This document shows positions 35,346-43,138 of a stretch of DNA of 64,000 bases, piece after piece (positions within the stretch are counted from its first letter, which is position 1; every line of letters begins with the position of its first letter). The stretch comes from CAYZFD01 sp964477735 (GTDB lineage: Bacteria; Bacteroidota; Bacteroidia; Flavobacteriales; Flavobacteriaceae), in the NCBI GenBank assembly GCA_964477735.1, contig CAYZFD010000005.1, positions 5,389-69,388 of the forward strand. The letters are read 5' to 3'. The position numbers and the translations under genes are program-made. The notes beneath the pieces were generated by a model, which saw nothing but the letters and a program-made list of their open reading frames with translations, searched no databases and was not told the DNA's origin.

Positions 35346-36818
35346 ATGAACTCTATTGACATTATTGTGTTTTTTATTTATTTGGGAGGGATTGCCTTGT
35401 TGGGCGGATCTTTCTTCAAAAAAAACAAAACATCAACGGCATACACTATGGGGAATAAAGACATCCCTGCATGGGTAGTCACCATGTCAATTTTTGCGAC
35501 CTTTGTGAGTAGCATTAGTTATTTAGCCCTCCCCGGCAATGCTTTTCAATCCAATTGGAACGCTTTAGTTTTTAGTTTATCCCTCCCTATAGCCGTGCTT
35601 ATTGCCGTAAAGTATTTTGTGCCATTATACCGAAAGATCAATAGCCCTTCTGCCTATACGTTCATGGAACAACGTTTTGGTCCATGGGCACGTGTTTATG
35701 TGTCGCTTTGTTATCTACTAACACAGCTTATGCGCATTGGCACCATTCTTTATTTGCTTGCACTAACGCTTAACGCCATCACAGGGTGGAATTTAACAAC
35801 GATAATCGTTTTTACTGGAATCCTCGTTGCCCTATACTCAATGATGGGAGGAATCTCTGCTGTGCTTTGGACCGATGCCATTCAAGGGGTCATCTTAATT
35901 GTGGGGGCTATTGCATGTGTGGGATATATTCTTTTCAGTTTACCAGAAGGCCCTTTACAAGTATTCGCCATTGGCGCTGAAAACAACAAATTTAGCCTAG
36001 GTAGTTTCGACATAGATTTAACACAACCCACTTTTTGGGTTGTATTGATTTATGGAGTGTTTATAAACCTCCAAAACTATGGCATTGATCAAAACTATGT
36101 TCAACGCTATATGGTTTTAAAATCTGACAAACAAGCTCAGCGATCGGCTTTTTTTGGTGGTCTAATCTACTTGCCTATCTCTGCTCTTTTTTTGTTTATT
36201 GGAACATCTCTATTTGCCTATTACAATTCGGTTGAAATACTCCCTGAACATTTGAGTGATTTGAGTAAAGGAGATCAAGTTTTCCCTTACTTTATTGTAA
36301 ATGCACTTCCTAGCGGTGTCACTGGGTTGATGATAGCATCTATTTTTGCTGCAGGGATGAGCACAATTTCCACAAGCTTTAATAGCTCGGCAACTGTTTT
36401 TTTAACAGATTATTACAGCAAGTATTTTTCAAAAAAGGCTTCAGAAAAAAAGAGAATGCAAGTGCTTTACATGGCTTCAATAATCATTAGTGTTTTGGGA
36501 ATTGGCATTGCGATTGCCATGATAAATGTAAAAAGTGCACTTGATGCTTGGTGGAAACTATCCTCTATTTTCAGCGGTGGGATGTTGGGCTTATTTTTAC
36601 TTGGAATTTTTTCAAAAAGCAAAAACCCCATGGGTGCTGTTGTTGGGATGATTTCTGGAATTTTAGTCATTTTTTGGTTGACTCTTTCCGAACGCATCTT
36701 TGGGCCAGCTTCCATAGGGGCATCCTTTCACACCTATCTCACTATTGTTTTTGGAACGCTAACTATTTTTCTAGTCGGCTTTTTAGTTTCAGCAGTGAAA
36801 AGAGAAAGTTTTAACTAA
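35346..36818 (+). CDS. Sodium:solute symporter (SSS family)
   Basis: 490 residues with about 13 hydrophobic segments and no signal peptide, an inner-membrane protein of the SSS family. Recognisable parts are the first helix region (IVFFIYLGGIALLGGSFF), the substrate/sodium helix with SIFATFVSSISYLALPG, GGISAVLWTDAIQGVILIVGA, and the sodium-site helix IFAAGMSTISTSFNSSATV. It follows the DapA-like gene on the same strand by 71 bp, so the two are probably co-transcribed. Transport of an acidic sugar such as a uronate or a 2-keto-3-deoxy acid from the periplasm is inferred from that partner. Its stop is 24 bp from the convergent fucI stop, with no hairpin I can see between them. Confidence 0.93.
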   Translation: MNSIDIIVFFIYLGGIALLGGSFFKKNKTSTAYTMGNKDIPAWVVTMSIFATFVSSISYLALPGNAFQSNWNALVFSLSLPIAVLIAVKYFVPLYRKINSPSAYTFMEQRFGPWARVYVSLCYLLTQLMRIGTILYLLALTLNAITGWNLTTIIVFTGILVALYSMMGGISAVLWTDAIQGVILIVGAIACVGYILFSLPEGPLQVFAIGAENNKFSLGSFDIDLTQPTFWVVLIYGVFINLQNYGIDQNYVQRYMVLKSDKQAQRSAFFGGLIYLPISALFLFIGTSLFAYYNSVEILPEHLSDLSKGDQVFPYFIVNALPSGVTGLMIASIFAAGMSTISTSFNSSATVFLTDYYSKYFSKKASEKKRMQVLYMASIIISVLGIGIAIAMINVKSALDAWWKLSSIFSGGMLGLFLLGIFSKSKNPMGAVVGMISGILVIFWLTLSERIFGPASIGASFHTYLTIVFGTLTIFLVGFLVSAVKRESFN

Positions 36819-36842
36819 AATTTGCCTCCCCATTAATTTTCA

Positions 36843-38624
36843 CTACCCATAAAGTGCTTTATAGGTGGCACAAGCTCGATAGTCTGCAGCTTCTTTTTCC
36901 ATGCCAAAAGAAGCCCAAGCACTAGGCCTAAAGATCTTATCTTCAGAAACATTGTGCATGTTCACTGGAATTCTTAAGATTGAGGCTAAAGTGATCAAGT
37001 CTGCCCCAATATGGCCATAGGTAAAAGCACCGTGGTTTGCACCCCAATTGGCCATAACACTATAAACATCTTTAAAGGGTCCACTCCCAGTAAGATTGGG
37101 AACAAACCAAGTTGTGGGCCAAGTTGGGTTGGTTCGTTCATTTAGGGTGTCATGCACCGCTTCTGGAAGTGCTATCGTTTTGCCTTCAGCAATTTGTAAT
37201 ACTGGACCTATCCCTTTCACAATGTTTATTCTACACATGGTTACAGGCATCTCTCCCTTAGTTTTGAATGTTGAAGAATATCCCCCACCTCTAAAATACT
37301 CTAGCATGCCAGGTCCCCAAGTGGTATGTGCTAAACATTTTTCAACTTCATCTTCTGTGATATCCCACCAAGGTTTCATTGCGGGTAAGCCTCCAATAGA
37401 TTGTTGACCCGTTCCGTCCAAAGCAGACGCTCCGGAATTTATCAAGTGAATAAATCCGTTAGCGGCATCCCCTTCTAAAGTGTGTCCGGTTACGCGTTTC
37501 ACCGCTTCTGGACTCCAGTATGTTCTAACATCACTAAAAATCTGTGCTGCACCAGTGAGCAAATGCCCAAACAGCATAGAAATGCCGTTTAAACTGTCAT
37601 TTTCAGTAGCAAACATAAAGGGCTGCCGAATGCCATTCCAATCGAATGATGAAGTCAAAATAGCTTCCATAAAATCGCCATTTGGAAAATAATCTGTCCA
37701 TTGACGTTGCCCTTGAAAACCACCCGAAATAGCGTTTCTACCCAAAGCTTCTTCTGCATAGCCCAATGCTTTTAACTTTGGGTTTCCAATCATCAAATCT
37801 CGCCCAATCAATGCCATTTTAACCACAAAATTCCAGTCAGCATCGAGGGCTTCCCTAGACTTTTGTTTCTCTTTGGGGTTATAATCTTTTCCTTCAAGGC
37901 ACTTTTCTTTGGTCCATTTTAAGGCCTTTTCATATTCATCTTTGTCATAGATTTCAAGCTCAATTCTTCGAATAAATTCAGACATATCCACGTTTTCGCA
38001 GCGCATTCCTAAATAGCTTTCAAAAAAATCTGGATCAACAATCGAGCCTGCAATTCCCATAGAAACAGACCCAATAGACAAATAGGATTTACCCTTCATT
38101 GTGGCTACTGCAAGTCCTGCCTTGGCAAATCTGAGCAGTTTTTCTTGTACATCTGCTGGGATGTTCGTGTCGTCACTGTCTTGCACATCTTTTCCATAAA
38201 TTCCAAAAGCAGGAATTCCTTTTTGATTGTGACCCGCCAAAGCTGCTGCTAAATAGACAGCTCCAGGTCGTTCGGTGCCGTTAAATCCCCAAATGGCTTT
38301 AGGCAGTGTAGGGTCCATGTCTATGGTTTCGCTCCCATAGCACCAGCAAGGGGTTACTGTTAGACTGACTCCAACACCTTCCTTAGCAAACTTATCTGCC
38401 GATGCAGCAGCCTCTGCCACGCCTCCAATACAGGTATCTGAAATTACGCATTCAACAGCACTGCCGTCGGCATGTTTTAGGTTGGCCGATAGAAAGGCAG
38501 CCGCGTTTCGAGCCATGTTCATCGTTGAGGCTTCAAGGGATTCTCTAACCCCATCTAATCTTCCGTCGATTACGGGTCTGATTCCGATTTTTGGTAATGT
38601 TCCAATCAAGGTTTTAAATTTCAT
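36843..38624 (-). CDS. fucI: L-fucose isomerase
   Basis: A 593-residue cytosolic enzyme converting L-fucose to L-fuculose (also D-arabinose and related sugars). No signal peptide. Family motifs are complete: PKIGIRPVIDGR at the N-terminus, CVISDTCIGG, LTVTPCWCYG, YLSIGSVSMGIAGS, the metal-binding segment FATENDSLNGISMLFGH, and ANHGAFTYGHIGADLITLASILRIPVNMHN near the end. Length matches the family (about 590). It is the last gene of the right-hand block, 10 bp after GH127. It would process the sugar freed by the GH95 enzyme in the other block. Kinase and aldolase for the pathway are not in the window. Confidence 0.97.
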   Translation of the reverse strand: MKFKTLIGTLPKIGIRPVIDGRLDGVRESLEASTMNMARNAAAFLSANLKHADGSAVECVISDTCIGGVAEAAASADKFAKEGVGVSLTVTPCWCYGSETIDMDPTLPKAIWGFNGTERPGAVYLAAALAGHNQKGIPAFGIYGKDVQDSDDTNIPADVQEKLLRFAKAGLAVATMKGKSYLSIGSVSMGIAGSIVDPDFFESYLGMRCENVDMSEFIRRIELEIYDKDEYEKALKWTKEKCLEGKDYNPKEKQKSREALDADWNFVVKMALIGRDLMIGNPKLKALGYAEEALGRNAISGGFQGQRQWTDYFPNGDFMEAILTSSFDWNGIRQPFMFATENDSLNGISMLFGHLLTGAAQIFSDVRTYWSPEAVKRVTGHTLEGDAANGFIHLINSGASALDGTGQQSIGGLPAMKPWWDITEDEVEKCLAHTTWGPGMLEYFRGGGYSSTFKTKGEMPVTMCRINIVKGIGPVLQIAEGKTIALPEAVHDTLNERTNPTWPTTWFVPNLTGSGPFKDVYSVMANWGANHGAFTYGHIGADLITLASILRIPVNMHNVSEDKIFRPSAWASFGMEKEAADYRACATYKALYG

Positions 38625-38634
38625 ATACTGTTTT

Positions 38635-40659
38635 TTATTTGTAAAATGGTAGCCAAACGGTCATCTCCCCTTCACCTCTATTCCCCCACGAAAAATAGGG
38701 AATGAGGGTGAGGTCTGTCTGACTAATCGTTAGGTTGAGTGGTTGATACAATGTCTCTTCCCAAGTGGAGGATTCTAAAAAAGCTTTGGCTTTAATACCG
38801 ACAATTTCTCTATTATTGAATTTCAATTTTTCTAATTTAAAATCAGTATTGGCATCTAGGATAATGTCATTGATTCCAGTGCCAACTTTCAAGTCTGAAG
38901 ATTCTACACAATACACTAAAGGTCCTCTTTTTACAGCAACCTGATTCTTGGTTTCTTCCACCAACGGATTTGCTTGCATGATGTGAACAGGCATAGGAAG
39001 TTGAATTTCTACACGATCTCCTTTTTTCCATTTTTTATAGAAATCAACATATTTTCCTGGTGAAAGTTCTTGATCAGCTACTTGGTCATTTATTTTGATT
39101 TCTGCATTCTGACACCAACCAGGAATTCTGACAAATAAACGCATTGGCTTTTTAGGTGCATTTATGATTTTTAAAACAATATTTCCATCCCATGGATAAT
39201 TGGTTTTTTGCTCGACCTCAATGGTTTGTCCGTCTTCATTTTTTGTTTTTAGGTGATTGCTCCCAAACAGATTTACATAAAGCCCGTTTGCTGAAAGACT
39301 ATAGGCATAATTTTGAATTTGTGCCAAGGTTCTTGTAACGTTGGGAGCACAACAATTAGACCAAGCGATATAGCCCTCGCGCTGATTTCCCCATCGTTGT
39401 TTGAAGGGAAGATCGTTAGAAACATGTAGGGGGTTGTTATAACAAAATGCTGTGCCTTCAAGGCTAATTCCAGATAAGACACTGTTATACAAGGCCAATT
39501 CAATAACATCTGTATATTTTGCTTCACCGGTAAGCTGTAGCATTCGCCAGTTCCACAAAACATTGCCAATATTGGCACAGGTTTCTGTGTGTGCTGTTGC
39601 ATTTGGCAACTGAAATGGTCTGCCATATGCTTGATGGGTCTTTTGAACATAGGAGGGGTCGTAAGAGGTTCCGTCGGGCGACACCCCATCATATAATGAG
39701 CCACATCCTCCAGTAATGTACATTTTTCTATACACTACATCTTTCCAAATTAAATTGAGGTTTTCGAGTAGTTTTTCCTCACCTGTTTCTGCATACAGAT
39801 CTGCAACACCTGCATATAAATAATTGGCTCTAACGGCATGCCCCATCGCATTTGTTTGTTGTCTAAATGGAATTCGATCTTGATTGTCATCGGTGCCGTC
39901 ATTGGTTGTTCCTCTAATGTCAATTAAATTATTGGCCAGCTCTAAATAACGAGGCTCCTTCAATGTTCTATACATTTCAATAATGCCCATGTAATGTGAA
40001 GGGCAAATGGCATTTCTCGCCAGTTCGGGTGAGGCTTCTTTGTAGAATTTATACAAGTAATCTGCAACTCCTTTGGCGATATTTAAAAAATTTGTTTTGC
40101 CTGTTGCGCGATAGTGAATACAAGCTGAAGTCATCAAATGCCCCATATTGTATTTTTCAAAGCTCAACTGTCTTTTAAGCTCTTCGGGCCCTAAGGTTCC
40201 CCACCGCTCTTCAATTAAAACAGGGGTGTTTATATATCCGTCGGCTCGTTGAACTTTTTCAAATAAAGCAATGGCTTCATCCATTTGCTCATCCAAAACC
40301 GGATCTTTTGTGATGGCATAGGCTGCCGCCATACCTTCCATGATTTTATAAAAATCGCCGTCATGGAAAGAGGGGCCTGCATGTTTGTCTTTCATTAAGC
40401 CTGCGGCAATTTGAAAATTTTTATAGGCATGTGAAATGCTGTCATTATGATACAAATCCCACATATAGGGAATCGTGTTTTGGGTTTCAATGTCAAATTG
40501 CTCTTTCCAAAACCCGTCTGTCCACCGTACGTCCTCTAATGACACCCCCTTTAATTTCGAATAGGGACTATTTGTGTTGTCTGCTAAAGGGCCTTTTTGA
40601 CCCAAAACAATGGGTGCTGAAATCATCAAACATACTAGTGTAAATGTGTGTTTTTTCAT
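38635..40659 (-). CDS. GH127-family enzyme (DUF1680), beta-L-arabinofuranosidase-like
   Basis: 674 residues with a signal peptide (MISAPIVLGQ). A six-hairpin barrel with C-terminal sandwich, typical GH127. The zinc-thiolate site is present: Glu359 and Cys361 in HTETC, and Cys436-Cys437 in SNCCAPN, the first Cys being the nucleophile in the known enzyme. By my alignment from memory, the acid/base Glu that precedes the HTETC motif by about 16 residues in the characterised beta-L-arabinofuranosidase is not conserved (the local text is AYGRPFQLPNAT). This may mark a subfamily with another sugar; GH127 also includes an aceric-acid hydrolase acting on rhamnogalacturonan-II. It lies 10 bp before fucI and 10 bp after a pectate lyase-like gene. 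Confidence 0.88.
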   Translation of the reverse strand: MKKHTFTLVCLMISAPIVLGQKGPLADNTNSPYSKLKGVSLEDVRWTDGFWKEQFDIETQNTIPYMWDLYHNDSISHAYKNFQIAAGLMKDKHAGPSFHDGDFYKIMEGMAAAYAITKDPVLDEQMDEAIALFEKVQRADGYINTPVLIEERWGTLGPEELKRQLSFEKYNMGHLMTSACIHYRATGKTNFLNIAKGVADYLYKFYKEASPELARNAICPSHYMGIIEMYRTLKEPRYLELANNLIDIRGTTNDGTDDNQDRIPFRQQTNAMGHAVRANYLYAGVADLYAETGEEKLLENLNLIWKDVVYRKMYITGGCGSLYDGVSPDGTSYDPSYVQKTHQAYGRPFQLPNATAHTETCANIGNVLWNWRMLQLTGEAKYTDVIELALYNSVLSGISLEGTAFCYNNPLHVSNDLPFKQRWGNQREGYIAWSNCCAPNVTRTLAQIQNYAYSLSANGLYVNLFGSNHLKTKNEDGQTIEVEQKTNYPWDGNIVLKIINAPKKPMRLFVRIPGWCQNAEIKINDQVADQELSPGKYVDFYKKWKKGDRVEIQLPMPVHIMQANPLVEETKNQVAVKRGPLVYCVESSDLKVGTGINDIILDANTDFKLEKLKFNNREIVGIKAKAFLESSTWEETLYQPLNLTISQTDLTLIPYFSWGNRGEGEMTVWLPFYK

Positions 40660-40669
40660 CTTTTAGTTT

Positions 40670-43138
40670 TTACTTTATGAATACATTAAAACGTCGCGTC
40701 ATGCTGTCGCCATCCTTATCCGTAACTTTTAGCTCAAAAGAACCAAACCCTTTGGTCTTAGGTTTAAATTGAAGTTTATTTTTTTTAATCTCCACAAAGC
40801 CATTTACTACATTTAAACAGTTAAACTTGGGTTTTTGTTCAAAACCTTTAAAATAGGTTTTTACATCAATAGCCAAGGTTTGGTTTAGGGTTATAAAAAA
40901 ATGAGGGGTAGCCATCCAATGCAAGTAATGCTCCAACTGCGTATATCCATCCATATCTTCATCTAGGTTGGAATCCGAAAAATCATAAGCTTCTGAATTT
41001 GGATTAAGCTCGTGTGCAAGTTCCCACCAATTGGGCAATCCATCATGGTCAGTATCCCAATTTTCATCTCGCTTTTCAAAAGGAATATTTGGAAAACCGC
41101 CAGCATCTGTTTCGGTATCGATCATACCAGGCAATGATGTTTGGGAACCCTTAAACGAGTAAGTGCCCTGCAGCGTTTCCTCAATAATACGATGATCAAT
41201 TTGATCGGTCAATGGCTGGTTAGACCCCACATCTGACAACACATTTTTATAGGCAGCTTTGGCGGTTTGTGTCACCACATGAGCGTCGAAAAAGGGGCGA
41301 TCAACAAAAGTGTTATAATCGACAATTTCGTTGTTTCTAATTCTAGACCTTCTGCCTTTTTCTTGGGTATCCACATCAAAATAACCTGGCATTACATTTC
41401 CGCTAAAAAAATAGCGTTGACTGCCTTTTCCAACGCCTTCATGATCAGCTGTTAGGGCCACAAAAATATCGCTTGAGGGTCCTGGCTTGTAATAATTGTT
41501 GACGAAATTTACTTCATGAGCGCCTCCATCTGTCGTTCTATGTCCCCAATTATACACCACATTATTTCGTATGTCTAGCCGTCCAGCATAAAATCCTTCA
41601 CCATCCAGACCGCCGCCCATGCTCCAGTTTCGCCCATAGTTATGCGCCAATAGATTGTGGTGAAAACTGCCAATATCGCCCCCTATGGTAGCAGCATATC
41701 CATGCCTATTGCCCGCTTTATATTTGTTATGTCCTGCCACATTCAAAGCTTCGGAAATTAAAGTGCGTTGCAAGCTTATGTTTCGCGCACCACGCGAACT
41801 AAAAGACTCATCGATTGTCCAACTAATAGAGCAATGATCTATAATACTGTGGTTTGCACCTGTTAATCCCATGCCGTCATAGGTGGTGCCCGATCCGATT
41901 CTGACTTTTAAAAACCTTAAAATTCCATCGTTCCCTGTCAAGCCAACGGGGGCTCTAGTAATGGTGATTCCCGATCCTGGAGCTGTTTGTCCAGCAATCG
42001 TGATGTAGGGCTGATTGATGACCAATCTTGATTTTAATTCAATTGTTCCAGACACATGAAATACAATGGTACGTGGGCCTATATCTTGGTTAACTGCATG
42101 CCGAAAACTACCTGGACCATCATCATTTAAATTCGTAACTTCTACAACCTTACCTCCTCGCCCACCAATGGCAAAACGACCATAACCCGCAGCACCAGGA
42201 AATGCCAAATGCGCAGGCTTAAACCACCAAAGTCTGCCTTTGGTTACTTCGCCAGTTGCGCCAAGCTCATCAACCCGCCAATAATATCTTGTAGCACTAT
42301 ATAGACCCTTGACCGTTACTTGATTTTTTGTGGTGTTTTCAAGAAATTCTGGAGCGTTTATGTCGGCATTTAAAACAGCCTCACGATCTTCACCAAAATA
42401 CACTTGATGGGCTTTAGCATCTTTTGCAGATTGCCATTCAAGGGTTACTTCATTTTCAATTTCAACATGCTCATCCCCTAATTTAGGATAAGGGGAAGTC
42501 GCTTGTTTTTTAATATTCGGCGTGTCTATCTCAAATCCATTGATGGCAAGTAGGTGGGTAATGCTAATTTGACTATCCTTCCTTTTTTCATTAATCTCAA
42601 ATCGAACAACAATATTTTCATTTGCACCCACCTCAAAATCTAAAAAAGCAGTTTCTACGGCTTCTTTTGCCAAAGCTCTGAGGGATGGCTTTATAGACAT
42701 TTTATACATGTCATTGATGTAAATTTTGATTTCTGGGGAAACACCATCTACTATTTTGTCTAAAATATTATGATAAGTTAACAGGGAATGTTTCCCTTTG
42801 CTTAAGCCACTGATGTTAAGGGTTAGTGTTTCTTGAGAAACCAATCCGTCACTTCCCAACTTATTGTAATAAGGTGCACTAACTCCTAATTTATGCCAAT
42901 TGGACTTAAAATCTCCTTGAATAGCAATTGTCAGATTTCCAAAGGATTTTTCGATAAAGTTCCCATTTGTAATGGTCCAAGACTGATAATTTGGGTCGTT
43001 GACTTCAGCCAACTTTCTGCCTGAAAAATCAAAATCTACCTTTAGGGATTGAACTATTGGTGTTAGCTGTTGCGCCTGTAGAGTCAAGGCCAATAAAGGA
43101 ACAAGAATTAAGGTAAATAAGCGTTTGGTTCTGAACAT
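40670..43138 (-). CDS. Multidomain pectate-lyase-like protein with N-terminal sandwich and Fn3 domains
   Basis: 822 residues, signal peptide near LLALTLQAQ. Residues about 25-210 form a beta-sandwich that looks like a carbohydrate-binding module (NGNFIEKSFGNLTIAIQG, DFEVGANENIVVRF). Residues about 220-310 are a fibronectin III domain (VTLEWQSAKDAKAHQVYFG, YYWRVDE). Residues about 315-690 are a PL1-like beta-helix starting at FPGAAGYGRFAIGGRGG with ITIAGQTAPGSG, SIIDHCSISWTIDESFS and NLLAHNYGRNWS. A Ca-binding-like repeat (DTDHDGLPNWWE) and a short C-terminal beta domain follow. I see no type IX sorting domain. It is a third galacturonan lyase, distinct from the 24-28 kb pair, and adjoins the DUF5703 gene with no intervening base. 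Confidence 0.88.
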   Translation of the reverse strand: MFRTKRLFTLILVPLLALTLQAQQLTPIVQSLKVDFDFSGRKLAEVNDPNYQSWTITNGNFIEKSFGNLTIAIQGDFKSNWHKLGVSAPYYNKLGSDGLVSQETLTLNISGLSKGKHSLLTYHNILDKIVDGVSPEIKIYINDMYKMSIKPSLRALAKEAVETAFLDFEVGANENIVVRFEINEKRKDSQISITHLLAINGFEIDTPNIKKQATSPYPKLGDEHVEIENEVTLEWQSAKDAKAHQVYFGEDREAVLNADINAPEFLENTTKNQVTVKGLYSATRYYWRVDELGATGEVTKGRLWWFKPAHLAFPGAAGYGRFAIGGRGGKVVEVTNLNDDGPGSFRHAVNQDIGPRTIVFHVSGTIELKSRLVINQPYITIAGQTAPGSGITITRAPVGLTGNDGILRFLKVRIGSGTTYDGMGLTGANHSIIDHCSISWTIDESFSSRGARNISLQRTLISEALNVAGHNKYKAGNRHGYAATIGGDIGSFHHNLLAHNYGRNWSMGGGLDGEGFYAGRLDIRNNVVYNWGHRTTDGGAHEVNFVNNYYKPGPSSDIFVALTADHEGVGKGSQRYFFSGNVMPGYFDVDTQEKGRRSRIRNNEIVDYNTFVDRPFFDAHVVTQTAKAAYKNVLSDVGSNQPLTDQIDHRIIEETLQGTYSFKGSQTSLPGMIDTETDAGGFPNIPFEKRDENWDTDHDGLPNWWELAHELNPNSEAYDFSDSNLDEDMDGYTQLEHYLHWMATPHFFITLNQTLAIDVKTYFKGFEQKPKFNCLNVVNGFVEIKKNKLQFKPKTKGFGSFELKVTDKDGDSMTRRFNVFIK

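Noticed and set aside
36819..36842. A bidirectional terminator between the convergent symporter and fucI genes
   Set aside because: Only 24 bp with no inverted repeat that I can find.
40670..43138. A type IX secretion C-terminal domain on the multidomain pectate lyase
   Set aside because: The C-terminal beta domain lacks the usual sorting-signal pattern of this phylum, so I do not claim it.
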